DNA from: Topomyia yanbarensis
Lineage: Eukaryota; Arthropoda; Insecta; Diptera; Culicidae
Reading direction: 5' to 3'
DNA length: 64,000 nt
Assembly (NCBI RefSeq): GCF_030247195.1
Contig: NC_080671.1
Span: forward strand, 32,524,343-32,588,342
Under the pieces are notes generated by a model. The model was not told the origin of the DNA. It was given only the letters and a program-made list of their open reading frames with translations, and ran no database searches. Every line of letters starts with the position of its first letter. Positions within the stretch are counted from its first letter, which is position 1. Shown piece after piece: positions 21,700 through 33,344 of the stretch. A program made the translations under genes and the position numbers.

Positions 21700-22180
21700 A
21701 GGACAGCCCTGCCTCCCCCGTCACCTTTCAATTGACTGTGCCTTCTCCACATGTTTTCGGCAGTTAAAAGATTCTGGGGTTTGGCAGGCAGAGTTTCGGT
21801 AGTTAAAAAGTTCTGTGGGTCTGGGAGCAAGAGCTCTGCCAGAATGTCTTTCGTCGGAATTCAATCCTCAAGCACTTTTTCGGACGTACACACACGCAGT
21901 TCTTGCTACACCACCATCAGACCATCAGTGAAAGTTTCATGCTGAGACGTTTTGAGCACTAAATACTCGTGATTGACATAAAGCAGAAACATCAGCGGTC
22001 TCAAGTAGCTTCCCTGCGCTATACCTGGCAATCTCCAATGACAACCATTATTTCTCGATCTGAGAGCTAGGATCGAAAGAGCTGCAAAATCTATCGTTAT
22101 TTCCAAATTTCTCCATTTTATCTGAAAACTGGCGTATAGGTTGGTGTAAATATCAGTTTGAACTCGACATTCCATACTCT
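21700..22180 (-). pseudogene. Non-LTR reverse transcriptase relic, Jockey/CR1-like
   Basis: The minus-strand frame 22175-21906 contains LPGIAQGSYLRPLMFLLYV followed about 20 residues later by FTDGLMVV. These match the RT core usually seen as GIPQGS-x-LGP-LLFLLYIND and FADD, with both catalytic aspartates of the FADD block and the PQGS proline altered. It stops at 21906 and decays further left. Jockey/CR1 is a best guess from the FLLYVN wording. Confidence 0.55.
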
Positions 22181-22968
22181 ATGTTATGTAGAATGCGAGA
22201 GTCGGAAGGTTGATCGGTGTTCAGTGTACAGGCGTGAAACCATGTTAATCGTCTATTAGGTATTTTTTATGTCATTTATTTGGCACGGCTTAATGCATTA
22301 GCTTACCTAAGCCGTGGATCTTTTTATATTAACAATGTGTATATAAAATATTCAAATCGAATTTTATTGTATATCTATCGGATCTTGTGTACGCGATTTG
22401 TTACTTTGTGTAAAGGATTTATTTCTTGTGGGATATCCATTGCATTGCATTGCTTGGGGATTAGTCCGGTTTATCGTTTTCGTTAATGCTATTCATTGCT
22501 ATTTTTGATGTTGTATGAGTTTTCACGATTACCTGGTTTGAGTTGTTTGTAGAACCTACGGGTCACAATAGTGTATTCGTGTTCCCTATCATTTACTATA
22601 TTATCGGTGGTGCTGGCAGTTGATTGGGAAATTGTGGGCGCATCACAAAGATCGGACACGCTGTGCGTAGGTTCTGTTGCTCCAGCTTTCGTTGGTGCCT
22701 GAGCTGCAACTCCGGTTGTTTGTAATTGTGTTTATGTTGATGAGGACTGTGTTTCATTAGAGCTACATGTACATGGTTTCACGTAGTGTGTCTTCTTGTA
22801 ACACAACTGACACGTGTCCTTCATATAGGCACAACGTGATTTGAGATAAGGTTACACCATCAATTTCATATTGAAAATTTATGTATGAAGGAATACATTT
22901 CGTCACTCGCATTCTGTTACGGCTTTTTACGAACTACACGGACTAGCACATTTCAAAGTCCAAACAAT
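22181..22968. other. Unassigned region; possible LTR and a damaged minus-strand reading frame
   Basis: On the minus strand, from about 22840 down to 22490, a frame with a single TAA reads SRCAYMKDTCQLCYKKTHYV, then CTCSSNETQSSST, and later TVTRRFYKQLKPGN-like sequence. The paired cysteines look like a zinc-binding segment of a retroelement or a small host protein, but I do not recognise it. The right edge ends just before a tRNA-Lys primer-site-like word, so part of this may be an LTR. Confidence 0.25.
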
Positions 22969-22970
22969 TG

Positions 22971-22982
22971 GCGCCCAACGCA
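22971..22982 (+). other. Possible tRNA-Lys primer binding site of an LTR retrotransposon
   Basis: TGGCGCCCAACG complements the 3' end of insect tRNA-Lys and is used as primer site by many Ty3/gypsy-type elements. It follows CAAACAAT, compatible with an LTR ending in CA a few bases upstream. Only 12 bases match and no pol gene was found nearby, so this is at most a relic. Confidence 0.3.
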
Positions 22983-24292
22983 AAATCAAGATATAAGGTG
23001 AATTGCGTATAGAGTTAATGATGGCGATGAGGGTAGGGAAATTACAATATGTGTCGACAAATTTTCGGAAATCAGGCGAATGTTAGAAAATAGTGTTGAG
23101 GAGGCAATTAAATACCAATCTTTAGCACAATAAACGTGCACATTGGTAAGGGTGTAATATCTCTTCTGCGACAGATACTCCCGAACAAGCTCACAGAGCA
23201 AGAGACCGTGGATACTGTGATCTCCGGGTCGGCTTGCTACTGGGTAATCGGAGGGGCTTCGCGGAACAAGGTGGTGCACAAAACTATTGTCTTTCTAGGA
23301 TGTTTCACGGTTCAAAAGGAAAAGCTAATTTAAAATGAAATTGGGAAATTTATTTAAGACAAAATGAGCAAACTAGGTGTGGGTGTGTGTGGTGTGGTTT
23401 ATTGGGCTATTGTACGGGTTCAATATGGGTAAGATTCCGTTGCGGTACGTACCGGTGCTGCTACGTTGCACGTGGTGTTCGATGCTGGCGAGCGCTCGCT
23501 GAAGATTCCGGACGATGCTCGCTGTTCGTTGGGTTCGCTGTTGGGGCTGGTGGCACTGCTATGGCGTTCCAATACCCGTGGCTCGCGATGACGCCAGCGG
23601 ATTGTGATGGCGGATGGGTGGCGTGGCGGGAAGGGAACTGTACGGCGTCTTCCTTCTTTGGCTCGATCGATGGGCCACGGACGATACCGTATTGGCTTCA
23701 CCGAGAAGGGCCCTCCTTTACGCTTAGGGCACACTGCCCGAGGGTTCACAGGGCTCTGTGGCACCTGTAGGCTAACTCCTTGACAGTTAGACTCCGGCAG
23801 ATTCCTCTGCCTAGGCCGAAACGTGTGCAGTGAGGAATTCAATCGGTTACAAAAAAGGTCCTGAATGAACAGAAGAATTCTGGATCTCCAAGATGTCGGT
23901 TAAATCCAGTCTCACAATTTAGAAATACTTTCCACTCACTTCTTATACACACGAACGCCGTTGTACTAATCACCGTGTACTTTCAATTTCCTCTTCCCTT
24001 ACTACCGCCACCCACCATTGCTATTTCCATTCCAGGTGTAACCTATCACCACCCCTTTCAGGGGTGTATTTCTTCGTATTACAGTTTCGACCCATTCCAG
24101 CCCAATGTTTTTATTTACAATTATGTGTGATGTGTATTTGTCCCTACTATTTACATTTTATATATATATTTATTTATTTATTTTACTACTAACCCTACTA
24201 ACATTAACATTAAGAAACACAACAGTTTAAAAAAAATACAAAAATGCGCATAAAAATCATCGGGACTTGTAACGACGGTTACAGGTGTTTCT
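22983..24292. other. GC-richer unassigned region, possibly retroelement leader
   Basis: The core at 23440-23830 is clearly GC-richer than its surroundings and is open on both strands (140 codons minus, 127 plus), as expected from base composition alone. Neither translation matches a family I know. Between 24160 and 24290 the sequence becomes AT-rich with TATATATATTTATTTATTTA. It may be the leader or LTR of an element linked to the primer-site-like word at 22971. Confidence 0.25.
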
Positions 24293-24295
24293 GTA

Positions 24296-24571
24296 ATTTT
24301 GACTAATTCGCGAGGATCACCAAACTTACACAGTCATCTACAGAATATGCTGGTAGATTTAGTGGAGATGGTAGAGGGATTGCAAAGTAAATTGGAAGCA
24401 TTGGTTCTTAGAACCGCAGGAACAGATGAACATAATGGTGATTTTATCCCTTCAAGCCCGTATGATACAGTTAGCGATTCGGAAGGTCAAAATAAAAAAA
24501 AATATGTCAAATATGCGCAGGATAAACTTTGTGAACGGATTGCTGTTGTCACTTCACCGACCAAAAAGTAG
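24296..24571 (+). CDS. Unrecognised open frame, charged, with possible coiled coil
   Basis: An open frame without an early ATG reads LVDLVEMVEGLQSKLEALVL, a heptad-like helix, followed by a polar acidic stretch (SSPYDTVSDSEGQNKKK) and ends at TAG. It lies between genes 2 and 3, just before a family A repeat. The composition looks more protein-like than neighbouring frames. It could be an isolated exon, a piece of a retroelement gag, or chance. I do not recognise it. Confidence 0.2.
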   Translation: MLTNSRGSPNLHSHLQNMLVDLVEMVEGLQSKLEALVLRTAGTDEHNGDFIPSSPYDTVSDSEGQNKKKYVKYAQDKLCERIAVVTSPTKK

Positions 24572-24592
24572 CCCAACGCAAGCTTTATCATT

Positions 24593-25690
24593 GAATCCAA
24601 ATAAAAAACCTGTTTTAATCCACCTAGCTGTGCAATTGTGCCTTTCTCATTTCTCTAAACTATGGCACGGAGACTTTTTGTGTTCAACATAATTGTGGAA
24701 ATGTCCATTACATTCTTAGTACACTTTGCACTTATACAAAATGGCATGCCAGCCACGAACTTGATGAGCTACGTGTCGACAGTGAAACACTTGAAACAAA
24801 AAAATATCATACTCCATTAGCCTAATCAGCATTAGATCAATGTTATCTGCTTGCTAACTCATTTTGTCATGCGGGGATGGGTATGTGAGGAGGGCGAAAG
24901 TCCCATGAACGAACGACTCCCCAGCTTAAATTGGTATGCTTTGTAATATAGTGGTGGTTTAAAGATGATGGGGTTGCAAGGGAGGGGTATGAGGTGGTGG
25001 TCTGAGGGGTGATTTAAGGAGATTTTTAAAGGAGGGGAGTGAACAGTAGAGGGGGGGGGGGTGTAACCCCTCTCCGTAAACCATCAACTACGCCCCTGTT
25101 AAAATCCAGAAACCTTACGCGAGTCGAAAAAAATTAGGTTGACGTTTTTCAGAGTGATTGCATAACCTTTCTATATGAGAAAGGCAAAAATGTGCAAAAT
25201 CCAAAAAAGTGAATCGTAGTCAAATTTTTTTCGTGTTTGCATCAAATCTCGACGTTTTATGCACCTTGAATACATTTAGCATCAAAAATAAAAATTCTAT
25301 TTTTAATTTTTCCTATAGTTTATATGAGAAATTTCTGTGTGGCCGCACTCTGAAACCCGTAATTCCGCAACCAGAATTCCGATCGATCCAAAATTCAATA
25401 GCAGCCGATGGGAAGGTTGCACCTTTCATTTGAGACTAAGTTTGGGCAAATCGGTTCAGCCATCTCTGAGAAAAATGAGTGACATTATTTGACACATACG
25501 CACATACATACACACACACATACACACACATACACACACATACATACACACATACACACACACACATACAGACTTTTTCCGATCTCGACGAACTGAGTCG
25601 AATGGGATATGACACTCGGCCCTCCGGGCCGGGATTAGGTTGACGTTTTTCAGAGTGATTGCATAACCTTTCTATATGAGAAAGGCAAAA
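24593..25690 (+). mobile_element. Family A repeat, copy A2 (about 1.1 kb)
   Basis: Begins AAAAAACCTGTTTTAATCC then CACCTAGCTGTGCAATTG and ends CTTTCTATATGAGAAAGGC then AAAA. A 55-base end segment (GGTTGACGTTTTTCAGAG onward) occurs twice, at 25137 and 25633. It includes a GT-rich low-complexity tract near 24900-25080 and a CA microsatellite. It is the inverted partner of the copy at 54558-55665, which shares the same internal duplication. No coding capacity. Confidence 0.7.
25497..25568. repeat. CA/CATA microsatellite
   Basis: Runs of CACACA broken by CATA, inside family A copy A2. The same position carries CA repeats in other copies, so it is part of the family. Confidence 0.85.
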
Positions 25691-25844
25691 CATTGCATGA
25701 ATTAACACATTGCCGTTCATGTTTCAACATTTTGAAATAAACTTTTAATTTCAAAAATTGTAACTGAAACCTTGTTCATATCATTCCTAATCTCTCTAAA
25801 TAGTTCCAAAGCGGCATAACGGAGCCTCAGATTAATATACCATT

Positions 25845-27376
25845 ACTAGTTTCTTTGAGAGATTAGTGAATATTTATCATAAAACCAAAGGTTGACTCAT
25901 GGTGTTATTCATAAATTTAGGAGCATTATTTCACAAAATCAAAACATTGTGAAACTCGTGAACTATTTCACGAAATCGGAATTTTATTCATGATTCCTAT
26001 CAATCCTCGTGTACTAATTCATGATTCCTAATTTATTAGTCATGATCCAACATCCGTACTCGTGAAATAGCTCACAAAATCAAGAAATATTATTCATGTA
26101 TCTGTGTGCTTGTTCATGACTCCTATGTCGTTTTTCATTGAAAAACCCCGGGACAGTGGATTTCACTGGTTTTTCACTAGCAGAAGTGGAAATGAAACAC
26201 GTCTAGTGGCCTGCTCTTCTGCTAGAAAATGCAACACCAGTGCAATCCACTGCCCCAGCGTTTTTCAATGAAAAACTCCACTAGTATAATAGTCACGACT
26301 GACTATGCTTGTCCGTAAAATATTTCACATAATTAAAAAATATTATTCGTATATTTTCCTTGTTGGTTCATGATTCCTAGTATAATAGTCACGACTTAAT
26401 TTTCAATTTCAAGCAACATGTAATGAAATTTTCACGTGAACTATATCACAAAATTTGGGGAATTATTCGTGGAATCATTTTTGTTCCATGTACTTTTTCA
26501 TGGAATGTCCAGCTGCTAGCGACCAGTAGTAGGTACGAGCAGTAGATGTACGAAAACTATCAGGACCTCGATTATCTTTATTCAGTTGACAAGTTTCAGT
26601 GGGATGTCTGGACAGAAAAGGAAAACCGCACTGAGCACTACAAATCGTGTTAGTGTAGTTCACAGAACAAGACACCGCGAATCAGTCACACTTCAGTCAC
26701 AGCTGATATCATGAATGTGAGTTCAATTACTCTACGTGTCAAGTTCGAATGAATAAAATATCACGATATCGTGAACAGAAATTACGAAGATCGTGACTAA
26801 GATCTTGAAATCACGAACATAAATAAACACAAATCCCTACTAGTTACAAAAATATCACGACAACGTGAATAGAAATTACAAAAATCATGACAAAGTTCCT
26901 GGAATTATGAACATAAATCGCATTACTTGTGATTGAAATATCAAAAATCGTGACGGAGATCCTGTGATCATGAACATGAATCACACTACACGCGACTAAA
27001 TCACGATAACGTGAATACAAATTACGAAAATGGCGGCTAAGATCTTGAAATCATTATTATAAATCTCGATAGTCTGGCAAAGAACCCGTTAGTAAACTAA
27101 TGAAAAAATAGCACGGAAATCATTTGACTGTTGGCTGTGTATTCCCAAATTGTGGACGAGAATCATAACGAAAATTAAACATGTACAGGGAACAACAATA
27201 ATAACTCAACCAAACATTCGAATGCAACACCATGTATATACTATAAGTTTCATGAATACGAGGATTATTATTCATAATTTCAGAAACTTGATAACGGTTT
27301 TCGTAAATCGTTCAGTTGACGAAATCGTGATCTTTTGTTCATGAATTTATGAACGGATTTTTTTTCTGTGTAGGCA
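25845..27376. repeat. Family C repeat, long copy
   Basis: Uninterrupted copy of about 1.5 kb starting near GTTTCTTTGAGAGATTAGTG and ending TGAACGGATTTTTTTTCTG then TGTAG. Imperfect palindromic words such as TTCATGAA, TCACGAAC and CGTGAAC recur about every 40-70 bases. No open frame of note. Its counterpart at 8.64-14.07 kb is split by the LINE. Confidence 0.65.
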
Positions 27377-28998
27377 CAATATAAAAATATTGTTGAAAAA
27401 AACCTTTTCAAAGCGAATAATTAAAAACTAGACTATTTCAAACAATATTATCTACGATCATTCGATAATAACATATGAATTCCGCGATAAAGGGTAGGGC
27501 CAAGAAATCTATTATAATCACAATAGGGTTGCCAACTACAGAATCAATATTATAGTACGGGTTCTCATCTCCTCTAGTGGATAAGTTTTGACAGATGGCG
27601 CTAAACAATACAATACATGAATTTAATTTGTATTATTTTTTCTATATGTCTGGTTTTTATTGTGAACAGCCTTTATTTTTGAATGGTCTCTTAACTCATG
27701 TTGTTCGTTTTTAGAGAGCTATAACTTTTGATTGAGGAAAGATGTGCTCACAAAAACAAGTAAGGCTAATAAATGTATATTGCCTTTAATTTGAGTACTA
27801 ACAGTTACAAGGATCAGCTCTCGAACTGAAGCTATTGCAATTAGTCTAACTGGATTCCGATGGAGCAGTGCTGCCAATGACATTTTATGTTGACTTCGGA
27901 AAATGAATTTTTCATATATCTTCGTTATGTTGTAATATTACTAAAAACTGATAAAACTTACCAATTTGGACTGTCTTTAGCTGCGTTTTCCACACAAGTG
28001 GACTACTCTAGTAACAATTGCGGTTTTATGGTAGTTTTATAGTCTCTCATAAAACTTAGATTGCACTTGTAGCGTGCTGTAAAACTTCAATTGTTACTTG
28101 GGTATTGTAAATATTCTAGGAGAATTGTATTGAGCATTGGAAAGTAAAAATTGAGCAGCTTCTAGCACTGTAAGCGAAGCATAAAAGTTGGGCATGAAAG
28201 GGTTAAATTAAATAGCAAGATATATTCTTCATCGATGTTTCCGATATTTATGTTCTATATTTCGGCACCAACGATGGTCGGTATTCCCTGGATTTACGGT
28301 ACTGGGAATACCGGTACTACAACCCTAATGTGATGTTGTTTACGTGATATAAAATATACACAGTGTGTTGAGATTTTAGCAATTTACTTTTTTGGTTGCG
28401 AACTCAGTAAAAGATATGTTTGTTTTTTTTTGTAGGAGACGGACAACTGCGACCAGTATTTAGATCTATTGTGGTAGGTTTGTTTGTTAGTTCAGAAAAC
28501 ATTTCGGTGAAAATCAGTAAAAAAAACAATTTTGCTGAAATTAAAGTTTCTTAATTGCTGTCAACTTTTGATTTTCAAATTTTAATTTACGGATATCACC
28601 GAGATAAATTTTAGTATATAATCTATACTACGTGCGAGGATTGCAACAGACACTTTATAGGAAATGACAGCCGTAGCAAATAGGCTTTCCAGAGCGAAGA
28701 TGCTATTAAAACAATTATGGTTTTACGATTACAATTGAATCGCATTGTATCATCGGATAGGATTAAATTTCTATATATTTTCAACAACAATGACAATTTA
28801 CACTGGATTTCAAAAGACCTGAGGTTTATTAGTTATGAGTTTAAATGATATTTGCCATTATTTCCTTCTACAATTTAGAGCATTTCTTCGTGTTTTATCA
28901 AACCAGTCTAATACGCGTGACTTTTATCTCATTCCTGCCGGCAATCTTCGATGCAACGACTTTGTAATCTTTTCCAACCGTCAGAAACTTCAATAAAC
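27377..28998. other. Intergenic sequence without a supported gene
   Basis: AT-rich. TAGGGTTG at 27527 is mirrored by CAACCCTA near 28322, hinting at an old 0.8-kb element, but no target duplication fits. No coding region seen. Confidence 0.35.
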
Positions 28999-30421
28999 AA
29001 AAACCTATTTTAATCCACCTAGCGGTGCAATTGTGCCTTTCTCAATCATGAATCACGAGAATGTGTGCGTTGTTTATATTCATTAAAAGCTTTTAAATGC
29101 ATATATTACATTTTATTATTATACATCACATGACAACTATATACAGGAAAATAAATCATTATTCGAGTTCTAAAATTTTGAAAAAGAAAAAACAGCCACG
29201 GTAATATTGATCTGAAAAAAGGTGCAAAATCGGCAAAGTCCCAAAAAGTCGATTTTTATAAAAAAATTTTTTTTCGAGATAACATAAAATCTCGACGTTT
29301 CATGCATTTTAAAGATGTTTGGCATCAAAAATACGAATTCGATTTCTGAAATTTCATGGGGTCCCCCCTTCGAAAAATTTTTTTGAGTTCCGGCTTATAT
29401 GGGAATTTCATATGTGACCGGACGATTTAGTCTATATTTCCGGAACTATACAAGCGATCCGTGCGAAATTTTACATACATCTGTGGGGATAATATAGCTA
29501 TCATTTGGGACTAAGTTTGTGAAAATCGGTCCAACCATTTCCGGGAAACTGATGTGAGTTCGTAAATTTTGAAAGATGGCCGCTTTTCCCGGGCACTTCC
29601 GGAACCGTCTATGGTGGTCAATGTAGTCAACGAAAGTTTGGTTGGCCGTCGGTGACCTAGAACAGCAAATTTAAGTTGTTTGAGAGACATTTTAGCGAAA
29701 TTTTTACCTTTTTTGCTTTCATCGGAGTATCGGTTTGAATCACAATTTGCTATGTGATCGCACGCCACAACCTGTAACTCCGGAACCGGAAGTCGGATCG
29801 GGATGAAATTGAATAGCCATTTACGGGGACGCAATACCTTTCATTTGAGGCCAAGTTTAGTCGAATCGGTCTAGCCATCTCCGAGAAACCGATGTGACTG
29901 TTATTCTGAATTTAGATACTTCCGCCGGGGCTTCCGGAACCGAGGATGGTGGCCAATGTGGCCAAATAGACTTTGAATGGATGTTAGTGACCTAATACTA
30001 CAAATCGAAGCAGTTGTGGTCATATTTTGGAAAAATTTTCACCTTTATACATTCATTGCAGAATTTATTAAAGTCGACATTTTCTGCGTGTTCGTACTTA
30101 TCACCCTGTAATTCCGGAACCGGAAGTCGGATCCATTAGAAATTCAATAGCAGCCTATGGGAACGTTGCACCTTTCATTTGGGACTAAGTTTGTAAAAAT
30201 CGGTTCATCCATCTCTGAGAAAAATGAGTGACATTTTTGGTCACATACACACACACATACACACACACATACATACATACACACATACATACACACACAC
30301 AGACATTTGCCGAACTCGACGAACTGAATCGAATGGTATATGTCACTCGGCCCTCCGGGCCTCCGTTAAAAAGTCGGTTTTCAGAGCAATTGCAATACCT
30401 TTCTATTGAGAAAGGCAAAAA
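28999..30421 (+). mobile_element. Family A repeat, copy A3
   Basis: Starts AAAAACCTATTTTAATCCAC then CTAGCGGTGCAATTGTGCC and ends CTTTCTATTGAGAAAGGCAA. The middle contains several degenerate repeats of a unit with CGGAACCGGAAGTCGGAT, GCACCTTTCATTTGGGACTA and AATCGGTTCATCCATCTC, each about 200-300 bases apart. A CA microsatellite and GGCCCTCCGGGCC lie near the end. Confidence 0.7.
30240..30302. repeat. CA/CATA microsatellite
   Basis: CACACA and CATACA units within family A copy A3. Confidence 0.85.
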
Positions 30422-30529
30422 ACCCATCAAACAGATTTATGTCCAATCCTGTTTGCCCCATCTGCATCCAACAAGCACTAAAACCAAAGTTATTTATTTC
30501 GTAAATTGATTTTTTTTTGGTGTAGCTCG

Positions 30530-31177
30530 TGTTCTTGTCCACGTCAGATCCATCCAGACAGAACGATATGAATCACGGCAAGACCAGAACAAGTTTCCTG
30601 CTCGGCGACCGGCAGCAGCTGGGTAGGTAATTACGACGAAACGATACTCCGGTCGAGTGATCTCCAAGTGGCTTCTCTCGAGAGCTACTAAACCAAAACA
30701 CATACGTCATAAGCCGCCATCGAACGAACGGCGGCTGGTGGAGACGGGTATTTCACGTGTTTGCTGAACTTGCCAATCTGGTCGCAATAAACCGGGCAGC
30801 AGTCAGAAGATTTGAACGCCATGATTCCACGAACCCGAAAACATTCCGAGACCCAATAAACACCGTCTCCGCAGCTTACTTCGACCTGTTTGTGGTTTCG
30901 GCATTGTCATAGTCGTTGTCGTCGCAGCCATCGCCGCCGTCGCACGGGGAGATTTAACCATGCGTAGAAAGTGAAGGCGGCGACCGTCTCCGAGGGTGAT
31001 TAGCGGTAGCCAAAACCGGTGCCGGTTTGTTGTTTTTTTTCCGCGACCACTGCTGCTGGCGCTTAGAATTTATATTTTTTGGTGAACTTGTTTCGTTTCG
31101 GCTTTACGCACAGGGAGGAGGATCCAATCAGTTAGGGTCGTTCTGGTCAGTGGAAAAAAAAATGTCGATGGACATTC
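30530..31177 (+). promoter_or_regulatory. GC-rich upstream region of takeout-like gene 3
   Basis: About 650 bases free of the window's repeats and richer in G and C, directly upstream of the gene 3 TATA box. It contains a perfect E-box CACGTG at 30754-30759 and CGCC/GTCG-rich runs near 30920-30960. Absence of transposons and the position suggest a proximal promoter. Clock control is known for takeout in Drosophila and is only a suggestion here. Confidence 0.45.
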
Positions 31178-31216
31178 TATAAAAGCCGCCCGACTGCAAA
31201 CCAGCCGCACCAGTCA
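31178..31216 (+). promoter_or_regulatory. Core promoter of takeout-like gene 3: TATA box plus initiator
   Basis: TATAAAAG (31178-31185) is followed 33 bases later by CCAGTCA (from 31210), a good match to the arthropod TCAGT-type initiator. This predicts a 5' UTR of about 210 bases. The UTR carries a short upstream frame, ATG at 31278 to TGA at 31301 (7 codons), which could lower translation. Confidence 0.65.
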
Positions 31217-31422
31217 ATTCTAGGGAAGCAGGTGTGAAAGACAGTTTGCCGAGTTTTAATCGATTTTTTTCCGGTTGATGGAGAGGAAGGATACTTGGTG
31301 AATTGTTGGATTGATTTTAGTTGTTGGGAACCGGAAGTTCGTTTCCAACGTGTGCAATTAAAGTGTTAAGGAAGGTGTAAAGGATCTCAACGTATAGATA
31401 GAAAGTGTACTGAATCGGTGCA

Positions 31423-31492
31423 ATGAAGCAATTCTTTTATTGTCTAGTATTTTGTGTTATACTGAGGATAGACACAATACAAGGAACATTAC
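31423..31492 (+). CDS. Signal-peptide exon 1 of takeout-like gene 3
   Basis: The ATG at 31423 opens a secretory leader, MKQFFYCLVFCVILRIDTIQ, ending at a strong donor C|GTAAGT at 31492 after 70 bases (phase 1). Exon 2 at 41755 begins CC, restoring CCC (Pro), so the protein continues GTL-PGILSMTC. The total becomes 753 nt (250 residues plus stop). The preceding TATA/initiator pair and identical phase in gene 2 support the model. Intron 1 would be about 10.26 kb and is filled with repeats. No other leader exon of comparable quality lies closer. Confidence 0.72.
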
Positions 31493-32590
31493 GTAAGTGC
31501 TGAAAATATTGTTCTATCATTTTATAAATTCAGATATGAATAATTCATTAAACATTCTGCGTTTTGACTGGTTTGTGATTGGTCGTATGTGTTAACTGTC
31601 GTGTTTATTTTGAATGCAGAATCTGGCAATCGTTTCTAGGTTCTGCAATCTTCTGCAAATTTTATTGAGAAAAGAAATGTTTCTAACCTAGTATGCTAAT
31701 CAACTGGCTAGCTTCTTTTTACAAAAATTGTTTTTTTTTATATTATAGAAGAATTAATCCTTGAATTCATGCACCTCTATCAGATTAAAGCAATTTATGC
31801 TATTTATGAAACTTTAACCCAGGATGGTTGAGTATCTGGCAAAGTATTTAAACAACTATGTTTTGTCACCCGTAAATCGATAAATCGGAACAGCTTTTTA
31901 AACTAACTTGTCACGGGTGATTCTGTTTGGTGAATTGATAGACAAATGCTAGTCTGAGAAACTAATTTACACTGGCAAAACAAAGAAAAACATCTGATCG
32001 CAGTCTACGGTCTGCTTGACCTATTTTTAATGCAACTCTGGAATTCTTTTTTATATTTCTTCTCTTCTCTATTGCACATTTTAAGATTTTTTTTTGTGAG
32101 ACATGAAAAGCTTACTATAATATGTCGGTCCTCATTTTTAATTGAAGTTTAATTGAAGTGAATGGGATACCGGCTATTATTTTGGTGAATCGAATAAGCT
32201 ACAGAGATGTTTTCCGCACACATTTCTTGATATGTTTGTTTTATCCTTAAATGCAATTATGTTTTACGCTGGGTATAGAAGGTGATAGTTCTATTATACG
32301 TTCAATGATCGATTTGAAAAAAATACTGTTTATACACGTACGTTCATAGGTTTCCTGCATACTAAGCCACGCATGAATACAGCCGCGTATCAATTAAATA
32401 TGTGATTCCGTTGTGATTCTAGTCTCAAATTAGCGTGTCTTGTAAATATGAACAATATTTACTATCCCCAGTCTTCGTTTGGATCTTTCATGTGCCATTT
32501 ATCATAAAGAGAGGAAAGACGTCAGGTGAGTTGACAGTGCTTTCTACTTCTGCCAGGATAAGAGCTAGCATTTAGCAGGCAAAGTGAACG
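31493..32590 (+). other. Start of intron 1 of gene 3, no features recognised
   Basis: AT-rich intronic sequence; no open frame or repeat I can name. Confidence 0.4.
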
Positions 32591-33340
32591 ATAGCTAGCA
32601 GCCACTCGATCTAGTGTGCACAGAGTAAAGAAACCATTACTCCTATTCTTGCCACCATGAGTGAAGTTGATCAATAGGTGTTGATCCGGTGGGCGATCGC
32701 GATGGTGGACTTCACGTATTGTACTATTCAGCCGAGTATTGGCGAGATGGAAAATTTACTGAAGGTGAAAGTGGAGGTAATGCTTACGAAAGTCGCCTTC
32801 ATTCAGTGCCATCACTTGCGCATTGTAGTACGGATATCATTCAAAACGGTAGCCCTAGTAGAAAGTTTTGTTAGCTGGCGACCAATCAGCCTACTTTTTC
32901 TCGCCTGATCATTGAGATCCATTTCCTCATCGATAGCGCTATCTTTCTGTACATGGTCGAATTTTTTTGTTTGTTTCTAGTTATTTGTCGCTATTGTGTA
33001 TTCGCCTTCTTCGGCGTTCACTTCATTGTTGGTGGTATTTATTGTTGCTTTCGAGACATTTTGTGCGATTTTTGTTGAGTGAATATTTGTTCCTCTTACA
33101 TCCGTAGATACAGATTTTGTAGCCGCTTGTTTTTCTTATTTTTACTTGGCATTTTGATGCATACAGTTCCATCTAGCGGTGAAAACACCAGTTAGTCGGT
33201 TTTTTTCACGTAAATTGTTAAAAATTCCCATACAAACTTCAGGCACGTTGGTCCAGTAGGCCGATTTGCTTCAAATTTGGAGCATACACTCCTAAAGAGA
33301 CTAGGAGTCGACTCAGAGTGGGACTACGGGGGTAATTTAT
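32591..33340 (+). pseudogene. Possible LINE ORF1 (gag-like) fragment
   Basis: The frame 32678-32908 reads QPSIGEMENLLKVKVEVML then VAFIQCHHLRIVVRISFKTV. The pattern (helix, KVK, IQ-x-HH-x-R-x-VV-x-I-x-F) resembles the N-terminal gag-like part of LINE ORF1 proteins. A short frame with ATG near 32656 stops after six codons, so it is broken. Recognition is from general pattern only. Confidence 0.25.
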
Positions 33341-33344
33341 TCCT

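Noticed and set aside
23387..23842. 127- and 140-codon frames on opposite strands in a GC-richer patch
   Set aside because: Overlapping long frames on both strands are expected from base composition; neither translation resembles a protein family.
27527..28329. Possible hAT-like element with TAGGGTTG ends
   Set aside because: The end words are short and the flanks do not form an 8-bp duplication in the same orientation.
30224..30509. Thr-His repeat proteins
   Set aside because: Translation of a CA/CATA microsatellite in family A.
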